64,000 nucleotides of DNA from Annona cherimola (Eukaryota; Streptophyta; Magnoliopsida; Magnoliales; Annonaceae), in NCBI GenBank assembly GCA_030490835.1, contig CM059972.1, positions 57,579,563 to 57,643,562 on the forward strand. Direction: 5' to 3'. Of the stretch, positions 23,701-35,348 are shown piece after piece. The notes under the pieces are model-generated. The model worked only from the letters and a program-made list of their open reading frames with translations, made no database searches and had not been told where the DNA came from. The position numbers were made by a program, and so were the translations under genes. The first letter of the stretch is position 1. Each line of letters starts with the position of its first letter.

Positions 23701-26395
23701 ACAATATGCACTTGTGTATCATAACATTCATTCCATATTGTGTTTTAATCCCATATTTAAGGTAACACATAACATTCATTCATAATTCATCATTTGAGAA
23801 TTTATATCTCCTATTAACCATTTTTCATCCCTTTTTCATCTTTCTTATGTCAATACTCACTCTAAGCATATAACTGACGTTTTAAGCTTCATAAATAAAT
23901 CTCAAAAATTCAGATAATCACACATCATTCATAAAAAAATATCCTTATGAATTTCATCACATATTCATGCATATTTTTCATTTTAACAAGTTCACATAAG
24001 TCACATATCATCCATTCATACATATGCTCTACATACGTTCAACATATAACACATATATTATGTGTTTCTTAAAATTTCTTAACACAGAAACTTACACCCA
24101 TTTTCATCATCATTAAAACCCTTAATTAACATATACATTAGGGTTTAATTTTTCATTTTTAATCCATTTATCACTGGTTTCCAAAACAGCCATGTTAAGA
24201 CCCATTTTTCACCTTTTCAACGCCTCTTTCAATACTTAAATCTTAACAGATTTATAATCCATAAATTCCAGAAATTAAACATAATTTTCTTAACCAAAAT
24301 TTAGGTTATTATCACATATTTAAAATCTATAAGTTAGTTGCTTCCAAAACAGCAACATCTTAAGCATGTAGGGTATCCATTTTGACCCGTTTTGACGTGT
24401 CCAAATATAAGTCCTTAAAATCCGATTTAGGGCATATCTTTTTAAGCCCTTTTTGACACTCAAAGTACCTTAATCCTAGGGTAATTTAGCCTCCATAACA
24501 TCCATAAATCATTTGTTTACAAACGGCAACCAAAATCACATGGAAAGTATCCATTTTGGCCCCCATTTGGACATTCCATACATGTACCCTAAAAAATCAG
24601 ATTTAGGGAAAAATCATTCAGCGAACTTAGGACATCCAAAGGATACTTAATTTAGGGTAATTTACCCTACAATTCATCCATAAACCATTTAAGCACTTCT
24701 TTATATCATTTTTAACTCAAAAATGAAAAAATCGGGTATTACTTGAAACCCTAAGATCCATTTTTGCTAAAATCATTAAAAAATTATCAAATAAACATAT
24801 GTAATTAAAAATAACATGAATTAAATCCAAATCATCAGGATTTAATCATACAACAACTTGGTTTAGGATTTTGAGAATTTCCAAGCTAGATTTCTTCTCA
24901 AAATTCAACCATAACTTCCCTTTTCACTCTCTTGAACTCTTGATTTTATTTAAATCTTTCAAAAATCATTCAATACCCTTATCAAGGTATCTTAACTCAT
25001 ACTTTAAGATTTATTTATGAATCAAATTAATGATCCATAACTTAAAAGAAGAAACTTAGGTTTTAAGAATCCAAAACTTAATCCATACTTACTTGATTTT
25101 ATGAAACTTTGAATCCAAGCTTCCCTAATTTGGTTTCTCCTCTTTCCTTCCTTCTTTTCCTCTCTTTTTCTTCCTCTTGTTCTTCCTTTTCCTCCCTCTT
25201 GGTCGTGCTCAAGGCTGCTGCCCCTTTGGTGATTTTTCTCCCTTGAATTCTCATCCCCAAATGGTCGTCCCATGTGATGCTCCCCCCTTTATATATTACT
25301 GATTTTTTTCATCTTGTGGGGCCCATTTTGACACATCATTTGGAGGATAATTAATGGAAATCTTATCTCTTGATGTGGTGGCATAATATTACCCTAGTAA
25401 AATGGGTAATTATCTTATAAAAAATTCATCAAAATCATCACATTAATGGGTCATAAAGCTGTCCACTTAGAAACATCCACATGTCATGGACCTTATGGAA
25501 TTTTCTTGCCACAAAAATCAACCCATATCACGTTCATAAATCACCCTATCTTCTTAGGTCATTTAAATTCATATTTTGCATTTTTAAAAAATCAAAAGTT
25601 TCATATGTATCAAGCTTGGGCGTCACATGCATTGCCACCTCTCCATGATTCTTTGAGGCTAGCTCTTAGCCTCTTAAACCATGCATTTATCCACTTGAAT
25701 TTTCAAGGATTTTAGCCCTTAAAGTCATCCAAAAATTCTAGCCCAAAGCACCATCTTTTGACACCTTGCATAGCATTAAACCAAGTCATTTAACTCACTT
25801 GCTTTAACATAAATGCTATGTTAGCCTAGGGTGCACAAAGTCAATGCTAGGCACATTTTCCAATTAAGCACTTTCCCATGGTATTTATCTTAATAAAATC
25901 CACTCATACTATAGATTTCATAATTTTATTCAATCGTTTCAAATTTCATCTCAAACCGACGTTTCTACGTCAAGTTATGAACCTTTGAAAATAACCTTAG
26001 AGTGTGAGATTAAAAATGAATAATTATCACCTTAATCTCATCACTTGTGCCTTAACCCAATTCTCACATAAGGTTGAGCCCAAAATCATGATCTTACCTT
26101 TAAAATTTCATCTCATTTCGCCTTATAGGCGTCAAGTTATAAATTTTCTACGATTTCCAACATAATTCCATAATTTCCATTAATTAAATCATGAAAATTA
26201 AAATAAATATTCATCTTGACTCATTAAGCCCCTTTAATCATCTTGAATCACAATGGGCTTTGGTGATTAGTCTTAATTACCATTCTTAATTGCAAACCCT
26301 AATTGCAAAATATCATAAAAATCATAAATTATCCATAATTCATTTAAATAATAAATGTATCATATTTATAGACCTACTTGGGTCTAGGTATCACA
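20789..26395 (-). repeat. Solo LTR of element A family, antisense, inside A's 3' LTR
   Basis: On the + strand it begins TGTGGCGCCCCAG and ends GTCTAGGTATCACA. Reverse complemented, these are the end and start of A's LTR. Perfect 5-bp duplications CTTGG flank it (20784-20788 and 26396-26400). Without the inner insertion it is about 4.06 kb, a complete LTR with no internal region, so it arose by LTR-LTR recombination after insertion. The coding-looking stretches inside (for example 25022-25273) are LTR sequence. Confidence 0.93.
20818..22356 (-). repeat. Small solo LTR (Tekay-type, antisense) nested in the solo LTR
   Basis: It runs from TGTAACGCCCC to GTCCTCACA (1539 bp) with 5-bp duplications CAATC at 20813-20817 and 22357-22361. 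Read on the minus strand it ends GGGGCGTTACA, like element B's LTR end, and has the stretch before the primer side that resembles CTTACTGAGCTTTCAGCTCA. A 34-bp tandem pair with GGCCATGAACAACCC at 21471-21538 recurs in region H, so H is a relative. Confidence 0.9.
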
Positions 26396-28840
26396 CTTGG
26401 AAATTCTTAAAATTCTAAATCAAGTTGCTATATGATTAAAACATGATGATTAGGATGCAATTCATGTTCTTTTGGATTAGATATTTTGATTTGAGCATTT
26501 GTTAATGATTTTAGCAAAAATGGAACTTAGGGTTTCAAGTATTACCCGATTTTTCCATTTTTGAGTTAAAAATAATACAAAGAGGTGCTTAAATTATTTA
26601 TGGATGAATCATAGGGTAAATTACCCTAAATTAGGGACCCTTTGGACGACCTAAGTGGACTGGATGAGTTTGCCCTAATCTGAATTTTTAGGGTATAAGT
26701 ATGGAATGTCCAAATGGGGGCCAAAACGGGTACCTTACATGTGATTTTTGATGCTGTTTGTAAGAAAATGATTTATGGATGTTATGGAGGATAAATTAAC
26801 CTAGGATTAAGGTAATTTGAATTTCAAGAAGGGCTTGGAAAGATTTGCCCTAAATCTAATTTCAAGGATATGTTTATGGACACGTTGAAATGGGTCAAAA
26901 TGGATGCCCTATATGCTTGAAAATGTTACTGTTATGGAAGAAAGTAAATTATGGATTTTAAAAATGTGATAATACCCTAAATTTGAGTTAAAAAAACATG
27001 TTTAGTTGCTGGAAATTATGACATGAAAATCTGTTATGATTTAAGTCTTGAAAGAGCCGTTGAAAGGTTGAAAAAGGGTCCTAACATGGTTGTTTTGGAA
27101 TTCAGTGATAAATGGATTAAAAATACGTAATTAGATCCTAAATCATGTGTTAATTAAAGGGTTTAATGATTTTGAAAATGAATGTAAGTTACCGTGTTAA
27201 GAAATTTTAAGAAACACATAATCTATGTGTTGAAAGTTGAACGTATGTATGAATGGATGATATATGACTTATGCAGAATTGCTAAAATGAAAAATGCATG
27301 AATATGAGATGAAATGCATAAGTATGTTGCTGTATAGATGATGTTTGATTATCTCAAAATTTGAAATTTATTATGAAGCTTAAAACGTCACTTATATGCT
27401 TAAAATGAGCATTGACGTAGAAAAAATGGAAAATAGATGAAAAATGATAAATAGGAGATATAAATCCCCATATTTTGAATTATGAATGAATGTTATGTAT
27501 TTACCCTAAATATGGGATTAAAACACAATATGGAATGGATGATATATTACACAAGTGAATGTGTGCATGTATGATCTACTTAAAAATCCAAGTTGATTAT
27601 GTATGAAATGGATTATGGGATTGGAAAACTAAGTGAATGCAAGCAAATGGATTGTTATGAATACAATGCTATGTTTATGTATAGACAAAGATAAAGAGAT
27701 AAGCAATACGGAAAGCTAAGCGAACAAGGTAAGCAAGCAGTTTTCCAAATGCTTTTGTTTGATTAAATGTGATCAAATGATTATCAATGATATTCTAACT
27801 GTTTAAATAAGTTGGCAATTGATTGATTTCAATTCTTTCTAAGTTGTTTAAGAATTTTCATTCCTTATCTAAATATGTATTGAAATAAAATTTCAAATAA
27901 GATAAATGAATTGCTTACGACTTTTCAAGTACTTATGTCAAATGATGAATCATGGACTTGTGAATGAAAAATCATACTAGAATGTCAAAGTTCATGTTTA
28001 TGAAAGGAAGCATGTGCACAAAAGCATGAGGTCCACCTCAAAGGTGTAAGCATACCGAATGTCCCCCTTTGGTGAGGCCAAGTCGCTAAGATAGGCTTAG
28101 GGCTGGCGGCGCCTCCCTAGACTGGGAGAGAGGAGGAAAGTGGATGGTTTCCTAGCCAGCTTTTTATCCAAAGGAATATCATGATTTCAAATGATGTATC
28201 ACATTATTTATGCCTTACCCTAGATGGGTATAAGAAGCATGTTTTAAGATATACCATCGAGTGAGTATAATGTGGCTTTCCAAGTTATTTTCAATGAAAA
28301 TGAATTGCCTGAAAACCTTATAGCTTGTTTATTGAGTTTCGACTTACAATTTTATTTTCCAAATTCCAAAGACAGGTGAAGGGAAGAACCATGCAAGGAA
28401 CACAGGTGGAGATTCAAGAAAATATGAATTTCTACAAGTTACCTGTGAATGAATTTTATAAATTGTGTGGTTGGATGAATGATGACAATTAAATTATTAT
28501 TCAACGTTGTAGAAGAATTAGATTATGTTTATGACTATGAATGGTGATTACGACTATAAGTAGCGAAAAAAATTTATGGTTAAATGATAAGGTATGAATT
28601 AGCATGATATGACTAAGTATGAGTTTTGTGATATCATATGTATATCCAAAATTAGTTAAATGACCTAAAAAGACATTTGATGGAAATTGATATGAATACA
28701 ATGATGTAAACTCCTAAGGAGTTAGGATTAAGTGGATAATATTCAAGAAGCCCGCCGTGTGACAGGGCAACAATCCTGATCACGTTTACCAATCGATAGA
28801 TCTTGGAGTAAGGTTGTGACGCTCAGGCTGGGGCGCCACA

Positions 28841-29094
28841 TTTTGCGCATGTAAACCTTCTATTAAATATTTTATTTCGTCATTCAAATTATTCATTTTG
28901 TGTCACAAGCATATGGTCTACAATATGACCATGTGACATAACTTATTTACTAACGCCTTTATACAAAAAGGGCTATGAGAGCAACATACCTTCACTTACT
29001 TTTGATGAGAGTTATCACTATTTTGCTCAACTCTCCCTTTCTTTTGCAATTTATGCTCCTTCATCCTCTAGATAGCTTTGCACTTAGCTAAGAT
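28841..29094. other. Unassigned flank between elements A and C
   Basis: 254 bp separate A's LTR end from C's left target duplication. By position it should be the continuation of whatever C inserted into (element D or its flank). The minus-strand translation shows no protease or integrase motif, and I see no gene. Confidence 0.5.
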
Positions 29095-29099
29095 AAAAC

Positions 29100-30759
29100 T
29101 GTTGGTCCCGAGTTAATGGCAAATACCAAAGACGGGAGGGGTGAATTGGGTAATTAAAATTTTTAACTTAAATAGGAATTTTACCCCGGTTTAGTTTAAT
29201 CCCCTTCAATGAAACAAAAGGAAAGCAATAAGATAATAAGAGCTGAAATAAATCAATGGACAAGATTTATAGTGGTTCGGGCAACTTTCCCTACTCCACT
29301 CTTCCAAGCTCATACCTCTTGTGACTTGGGTTCCACTATATATTTCACAAATACAACTAGAGCCACTTCTCTCTTCTAGATTCCAGCTCTAGGGGGCATC
29401 AACAATTCACAGCACAAGTAGGTGACGAGTTCCACTCCAGTCACACACTACTTTGATTATAGTTGATCTTAGTTACCCAAACTAAATTAAGTTCAATACA
29501 ACAAGAAAGTATAAAAGAAAGTTTCTACACGTTACTGGTGTGTAGAGGCAAATTTAGCGCAGAGAAGAACTTGTAAAGCAGTCTGAAAGATTCAACGAGC
29601 AGCTCTTGGCAGTTTGAAAGCAAGGCTCTTCTTCTAGATGTTGGCTTGATCAGTTAATGCTCTTAGAGATGAGAGTTGTGCTCAATCAATGATGTTTCAG
29701 CTACCCTCCATGTTCATATTGAATGCCTTATATAAATGGCGATGTAATCCGAACATTTGGAAGTAGGTGGCGCATTTAATGCGCCAACGTTAGAAAAATT
29801 TCCGACCGTTGCGACCCAAGTCGCATGTGGAGTCGACTTCGGGTGCGACTTCGCCCAAGTCGCAGATGGAGTCGACTTCGGGTGCGACTTCGGCTGTGCT
29901 CAGGCTGTTCATGTTCTTCCTCGGGTCGACTTGGTCCTGGACTTGACCCAAGTCGCAGGTGAAGTCTACTTCATGTGCGACTTTACTTCCTATGCTTGCT
30001 TAATGAACTTGAACTTCTTTGAAGTGATGTTGCTTGCTTAATTTCTTCATGCTTAATTGTCCTTCCCTTGATTTATATCATTTGAAACTCAGTATATTCA
30101 TTCTTGCTTTACACTCCATGTCTTGAATCTTGAATCCTTGAGTCTTGGCTTGCATAAAAGAAGTCGAATTGTGTGATCTTGATTTTCCAGGATGAATACA
30201 TGCAACTTTGCTTGCTTTGGATTTGATTTGATCTTAATTTGTCCTAAGTCGAATGATTTAGTCTACTTGGTCTTCAATTTTACTCAAGTTCCGCACTGTC
30301 AGTCTGAAGTCGAAGCTGTAGTCGACTTGGTCTGCGACTTTACCCAAGTCGCATGTGGAGTCGACTTGGTCTGCGACTTCAACAGCTCTCGTCCCCAATT
30401 TCAACTCTGGACAGAAAAAGACGTTTGAAGTCGATGCTGGAGTCGACTTGGTCTGCGACTTCACCCAAGTCGCATGCGAAGTCAACTTCGTTTGCAACTT
30501 TGGCAGCTTTGCTCCCCAATTTCAAGACTGGATGAAAAATTCCTCTTGAAGTCGCTACTGGAGTCGACTTAAGGATCGACTTGGCCTAAGTCGATGCCTG
30601 AGTCGACTTGGAAATCGACTTGACTTGTCATGCTTCATTTTCTTCATTTTTATATCCTTTAATCATCTTCACAAACATGTTAGTAACCAAAACTTACTCA
30701 AATTAATTTGTTAATCATCAAAACATAGACTTGGCTTATTTTCCACATGTTTCCAACAA
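29100..30759 (-). repeat. Element C 3' LTR (left copy)
   Basis: It is closely similar to 35349-36970 along its length. It carries one extra 39-bp palindrome unit at 29816-29893. The core promoter element TATATAA is on the minus strand at 29728-29734, about 1 kb from the LTR start, so the palindrome array lies upstream of it in U3. Confidence 0.93.
29810..30640. repeat. Palindrome array in Sirevirus U3
   Basis: The hexamer GTCGAC occurs eight times (29832, 29871, 29935, 30321, 30360, 30442, 30563, 30602), mostly within AAGTCGACTT-like palindromes. It alternates with a second inverted repeat, TGCGACTT-N5-AAGTCGCA, perfect at 30454-30474. Further copies are decayed to GTCTAC or GTCAAC. The array is read as several overlapping ORFs on both strands, which are artefacts. 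The same array is in the LTRs of C (right), D, F and, decayed, G. Confidence 0.9.
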
Positions 30760-31065
30760 TCTCCCCCTTTTTGAAGATTGACAAAACCGATTTGAGTGTA
30801 TACCTTCCAATGTCTTTAAAACATATTATTTTATCTTGTTTTGGTATCTTTAGAATAATCACTGGTCTTTTGCATTTTGAAGTTTAACATACATATTTCA
30901 TTTTCATCATTTACATATTTCATAAACTTTTCATATGCAAACTTAAGTATAATCTACCCAACTCAAATCCTAATATATTCTCCCCCTTTTTGTCAATTGA
31001 TCAAAAATAAAGATGGAGCGGGTTAATCCTTTGAGAGTGGTGGGGGCTGCTCCCCCTGAACCTGT
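30760..31065 (-). other. Element C multiple polypurine tracts
   Basis: On the minus strand, CAAAAAGGGGGAGAT adjoins the LTR (30760-30775). A second CAAAAAGGGGGAGAA lies at about 30979-30994 and a shorter AGGGGGAGC at about 31050-31060. Repeated polypurine signatures here are a known Sirevirus hallmark. Confidence 0.85.
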
Positions 31066-31088
31066 GCTCCTCCTCAGCTTGTGCTTTT

Positions 31089-31580
31089 CTAAGTTAACTC
31101 AATCATCCCCATATCATTTCTAATTTTATAAAATGGTTCTTTTGCTAGAGGTTTGGTAAAAATATCTGCAATTTGATCTTCTGTTTTCACATATTCCAAA
31201 CATATATCATGATTTTCTACATGTTCTCTGATAAAATGATGTCTTAGGTCTATATGCTTGGTCCTAGAATGCAATACTGGATTTTTAGTTAAACATATTG
31301 CACTAGTATTATCACATCTAATAGGCATATCTTTAAAATCCATGTCATAGTCCCTAAGTTGTTGTTTCATCCAAAGCAATTGGGCACAACAGCTCCTGGC
31401 GGCTATATATTCGGCTTCCGCCGTAGATAGAGCAACACTAGTTTGTTTTCATGAAAACCATGAAACTAACATGTTCCCAAGAAACTAACATGTTCCACTA
31501 GTGCTTTTTTCTATCTACCTTGTAACCGGCAAAATCCGCGTCTGAGTAGCCGATTAGATCAAAATTAGAACCCTTTGGAT
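31089..31580 (-). pseudogene. Element C RNase H, broken
   Basis: Read on the minus strand: IGYSDADFAGYKVD, then a frame disruption near 31440-31500 in the SWFSRKQTSVALSKAEAEY region, then LLWMKQQLRDYDMDF, MPIRCDNTSAICLTKNPV, SRTKHIDLRHHFIREHV and a terminal DQIADIFTKPL. These are standard copia RNase H landmarks. Frame breaks lie near a short repeated ACATGTT/GAAACTAAC motif, perhaps a small duplication. It ends with a stop at 31089. Confidence 0.88.
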
Positions 31581-32574
31581 ACTAAAGTCCTATGTTGGTA
31601 GTATCTACTAAATATCTGAAAATTCTTTTTACGGCTACCAAGTGTGATTCTTTTGGACATGATTGAAATCTAGAGCACATGCAAACACTAAATAGTATAT
31701 TGGGTCTAGAAGCAGTTAAATAGAATAAAGAGCCTATCATGCTTCTATATAACTTTAAATCAACAGGTTTACCTTTCTCATCTTTGTCAAATTTAATGGT
31801 TGAGCTCATAGTTGTGTTCGCCCCTTTGCTATTTTGCATGCTGAACTTCTTTAACATTTCTTTGATATACTTGGACTAGTTTATGAAAATCCCTTCACTT
31901 AGTTGCTTAATTGGTAGTCCAAGGAAGAAATTTAGCTCCCCCATCATACTCATCTCAAATTCTTTCTGTATAAGTTCAGAAAAATCATGACAAAGGATCT
32001 CATTAGTAGCACCAAAGATAATATCATCTACATAAATTTGAATAATCAAGATATCCTTTTCTTTATACTTGATAAACAGAGTGGTGTCTACCTTTCCTTT
32101 TTGGAAGTCATGATCAATCAGAAATTTGCTTAATCTTTCATACCAAGCCCTTGGAGCTTGTTTTAAACCATATAGTGCTTTGGTTAATTTGTATACAAAT
32201 TTAGATTGATCTTTCTCCTCAAATCCAGATAGTTGTTCAACATACACCTCTTCATTTATATACCCATTCAAAAATGCACTTTTAACATCCGTTTGAAACA
32301 ACTTAAAGTTCATGTGATATGCAAAAGCTAGTAAGATGCGAATAACCTCTAATCTAGCAACCGGAGCATAGGATTCCTTAAAGTCTATTCCTTCTTCTTA
32401 TGAGTATCCTTTTGCCACAAGTCTAACTTTGTTTCTCACCACAAGTCCACTTTCATCTAATTTATTCCTAAAGACCTATTTTGTGCCAATGACAGTACAA
32501 TCCTTTGGTCTTGGAGCAAGATGCCAAACTTGGTTTCTTTCAAATTGATTTAGCTCTTCTTGCATTGCTACGAT
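31581..32574 (-). pseudogene. Element C reverse transcriptase, broken
   Basis: The N-terminal part (NQVWHLAPRPKDCTVIGTK, then stop) runs into LVAKGYS-stop-EEGIDF and [17 protein letters not shown]. The core ORF 31876-32313 holds [40 protein letters not shown] and the catalytic YVDDIIFGAT. A stop separates it from KEMLKKFSMQNSKGANTTMS and RSMIGSLFYLTASRPNILFS. Element F has the same region with a different set of stops. The catalytic Asp pair is intact; the polyprotein is not. Confidence 0.9.
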
Positions 32575-33921
32575 CTAGTTTTCATCATCAAGAGCTTGAT
32601 TAATAGTGGTTGGTTCAATCTTTGATACAAAAGTATATTGTCCACAAATATTTTGTTTTGACCTTCTAGTCTTAACACCTTCATAAATATTGCTTATAAT
32701 TTGCTCAATTGGATAGGCATTTTTGAATTTTAAATCAGTTGAAGGTTTATAGGAATTATTACCTTCACTTACCCTTTCCTCCGTTGATTTTTCTTGCTTT
32801 TCCACATGCAATTTTTCAAGGTTACTTGTGACATCATCTGCATCACTTAAATCATCGTTTCTGTTGGAGCATGAATTAAATTCATCAAAAACAACATGTA
32901 TTGACTCTTCTACAACTTGGTTCATTTTATTGAAGACTCTATATGCTTTGCTATTTGATCAGTAACCAAGGAATATTGCCTCATCACTCTTAGCATCCAG
33001 TTTTCCCAAGTTGGTTTTTCCATTGTTCAAAATATAACATGTGCAACCAAAAGCATGAAAATATGAAATATTTGGTTTTCTACCATTCCATAGCTCATAT
33101 GGGATCTTTTTCAAGATTGCTCTAATGATAACTCGATTTAATACATGACAAGCTGTGCTTACAGCTTCGCCCCAAAATTTCTTGAAAAATTTACTCTTAT
33201 TTAGCATAGTTCTAGCCATCTCTTGTATGGTTCTATTCTTTCTTTCAACTACTCCATTTTGTTGTGGAGTTCTTGGTGCAAAAAATGTGTAGTGAATTCC
33301 TTTTTCATTACATAATTCTATAAATCGTTTATTTTCAAACTCACCACCATGATCACTTCTAATGGTCATAATAGTACTTTATTTTTCATTTTGCACCAAG
33401 TTTACAAAAATTGCAAACATAGAGAAAGCTTCATCTTTGCTAGCTAAGAGAATTACCCATGTGAATCTTGAAAAATCATCAACTATTACAAACGCATACT
33501 TCTTTCCACCAATGGTTAAAATGTCGGATGACCCATATAGATCCATGTGTAGCAATTCAAGTGGCCTAGTGGTGGGAATCTCCTTTTTGGTAGAGAAAGA
33601 CATTTTAGGTTGTTTTGATAGTTGACATGCCTTACAAATTTTATCTTTGTCATATTTTAATTTTGGCAATCCTTCTACCAAACTCTTTTTTCATAGGGTC
33701 TTGATGTTTGACATGTTTACATGCCCAAGCCTCTTATGCCAAACCCATAGATCATTGTCAATGGTCATTAGACATTGACTATCTAGTTCATCAAGTGAAA
33801 CCAAATATACATTTTCATGTCTTTTTCCGCTAAACATGATATGTTCTCCATCAAATACATTGCATATAGATGATTCAAACACAACCTTGTATCCTTTGTC
33901 ACATAATTGGCTAATACTCAT
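32575..33921 (-). pseudogene. Element C integrase and linker, broken
   Basis: The GAG-pre-integrase zinc motif is WHKRLGHVNMSNIKTL with CKACQLSK after a stop. Catalytic residues are Asp in LLHMDLYGSSD, Asp in IRSDHGGEFEN and Glu in NGVVERKNRTIQEMART. Downstream are ACHVLNR, PYELWNGRKPNISYFHAFG and DEAIFLGY, then an acidic linker (NDDLSDADDVTSNLEKL) and the conserved TRRSKQNICGQYTFVSKIEP before RT. Stops interrupt at about 33373 and 33688, and in the linker near 32956 and 32572. The catalytic triad itself survives. Confidence 0.9.
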
Positions 33922-34112
33922 TAGATTGTGCTTGAGTCTTCAACAAATAATACATCCTCCATACATGCATTTGAAATACTATAAATGTTTCCTTTACCTT
34001 TGATTTTACCTTTCTCATTATTTTCAAAGGTAACAGTTCCATCATTGCAAGACTTGAGTTTATGAAACAAACTTTTTTCTCCAGTCATATGCCTTGAGCA
34101 ACCACTATCCAT
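33921..34112 (-). pseudogene. Element C aspartic protease, broken
   Basis: It opens with MDSGCSRHMTGEKSLF, the Sirevirus active-site motif. It continues KLKSCNDGTVTFENNEKGKI and [13 protein letters not shown], where one base is missing relative to F ([13 protein letters not shown]), shifting the frame. Its first codons follow directly on an in-frame TGA at 34116-34118 where Trp is usual. Confidence 0.88.
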
Positions 34113-34115
34113 GAA

Positions 34116-35300
34116 TCAAACGTTGTTTGCCTTTGCCTTGAAACATACCTTTTTATTACTTGTATATTTTGTTGTGGTGGTTTGTTCTTCCAAAACTTCT
34201 GTTGTGTTTAAACACAACAAATTTTCTTCTTGCTCAATCCGCGCCATGCAGCATATTCTTGCGCAATTTGCTGCTTCAAAATCATCGGTTGAGGAGCTAC
34301 TTGTTGATGAAGTTTCTTCATTCACGTACATTCCTCTTCCCTTAGGCTTTTGGAATTTTCGGCTTTCATATCTTTCCTTATTTTCATGATGATCCTTTGA
34401 TCTTTCTTCCGGTGTAGGACATTGAGCTTGCATATGTCTCATACTACCGCATCTATAACACTTTGTAACCGCCTTCTTTTTCTCTTTTCGAGGTCTCTCT
34501 TTGAAATCTTTGAAGTTCTTTTCTTTCCTTACGAACTTTCGAAATTTGCGAGTTAATAGAGCAATGTCTTCATCATCGTTGTGAGATGAGGAGGTGGACT
34601 CATCCGAGTTATGAGTGACTTTTAGTACAGTTGCTCTCTTTCCTTTGTGGTGATCTTCATTTCTTTTCTTGATTAGCTCATGTGACATTAATGGGCTAAT
34701 AAGGTCTTCTAGCTTCAATGTGTTTAGGTCCTTGGCTTCTTCTATTGCAGTAATCTTGGGAGTCCAAGATTTCGATAGAGCTCTTAGGATTTTCATGACT
34801 TGTTCAGATTCGAAGATAGCTTTTCCAAGACTTTTCAAAGCATTAGTAATTTTAGAGAATCTAGCAAACATTTCAGAAATATTTTCTGTTTCTAGCATTT
34901 TAAAGTTTTCCAATTCTACAATCAAAATATTTCTCCTTGTCCCTTGGACTTGAGAAGTTCCTTCATAGATAGATGTTAGTGTATCCCATATCTCTTTGGC
35001 GGTCAAACAAGAGGATACTCTATCATATTCGGAAGTAGTAAGAGCACAAAATATTGAATTCATAGCCTTGGCGTTGCTCTTTACAATTGTCACTTCCTCA
35101 TCGGTCCATTTGGAAGCTCTTTCATTATTAGGCAAGGTCACACCATCTTGGATTGCAATCCAAGAGTCCATATCTGTAGCCATGATGAGTTGTTTCATAT
35201 GTAGCTTCCAATAGCTAAAATTGTTCCCATCAAATAATGGTGGCCTAGTAAAGGATTGGCCTTCAGCAAATGCGAGAACAGAAGTGGATTGGGATGCCAT
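34116..35300 (-). pseudogene. Element C gag, internally deleted
   Basis: This 394-codon open frame starts MASQSTSVLAFAEGQSFTRP on the minus strand, about 35 bp after the primer site. It holds the copia gag domain (PPLFDGNNFSYWKLHMKQLI, AKEIWDTLTSIYEGTSQVQG, then KITNALKSLGKAI) and a zinc knuckle CYRCGSMRHMQAQC near residue 276. After the Ser/Thr-rich stretch it jumps to CFKAKANNV and stops. F, by comparison, has about 0.7 kb more here, encoding a coiled coil and a second knuckle (CNFCNKRGHK). The frame is open, but the capsid protein would be shortened. Confidence 0.88.
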
Positions 35301-35334
35301 ATCAAAATATCTCTTTGGTAAAACTCAAAGACCT

Positions 35335-35346
35335 GCTCTGATACCA
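35335..35346 (-). other. Element C primer-binding site
   Basis: On the minus strand it reads TGGTATCAGAGC, a perfect initiator tRNA-Met complement, two bases after the LTR end. Confidence 0.93.
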
Positions 35347-35348
35347 CA

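Larger units (their letters stand above)
1..28840 (+). mobile_element. Element A: Ty3/gypsy chromovirus (Tekay/Del-like), 5' end outside window
   Basis: Two copies of a long LTR (1-3028 and 19232-28840) flank a primer site, an acidic pre-gag ORF, gag, protease, RT, RNase H, integrase, a chromodomain-like tail and a polypurine tract, in gypsy order. The long LTRs, the initiator tRNA-Met primer site and the C-terminal chromodomain fit the Tekay/Del chromoviruses. The coding part is split by element B (4457-14493 with its duplication), and the 3' LTR is split by solo LTRs. All genes carry stops or frameshifts, so A is old and non-autonomous. The 5' target duplication lies outside the window; on the right the first five flanking bases are TTTTG. 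Confidence 0.9.
19232..28840 (+). repeat. Element A 3' LTR, interrupted by nested antisense solo LTRs
   Basis: It starts TGTAATACCC right after the polypurine tract and ends GGGCGCCACA. Two arms, 19232-20788 and 26401-28840, give about 4.0 kb once the insertion and one duplication copy are removed. The arms join at 5' LTR position about 660. It contains no coding content. Confidence 0.92.

Noticed and set aside
25446..25715. 89-codon + strand ORF in the antisense solo LTR
   Set aside because: It lies in LTR sequence and is not conserved as an ORF in the matching A LTR parts.
30192..30549. Several overlapping repeat-rich ORFs on both strands in the Sirevirus LTRs (also 36401-36761, 58678-59014, 39550-39885)
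   Set aside because: They come from the palindrome array, which has few stops in many frames. The repeated motif VDLVCDFTQVA is just the DNA repeat translated.
29810..30640. CRISPR-like array
   Set aside because: Repeats are palindromic but spacers are not unique or of constant length, and all surroundings are plant LTR.
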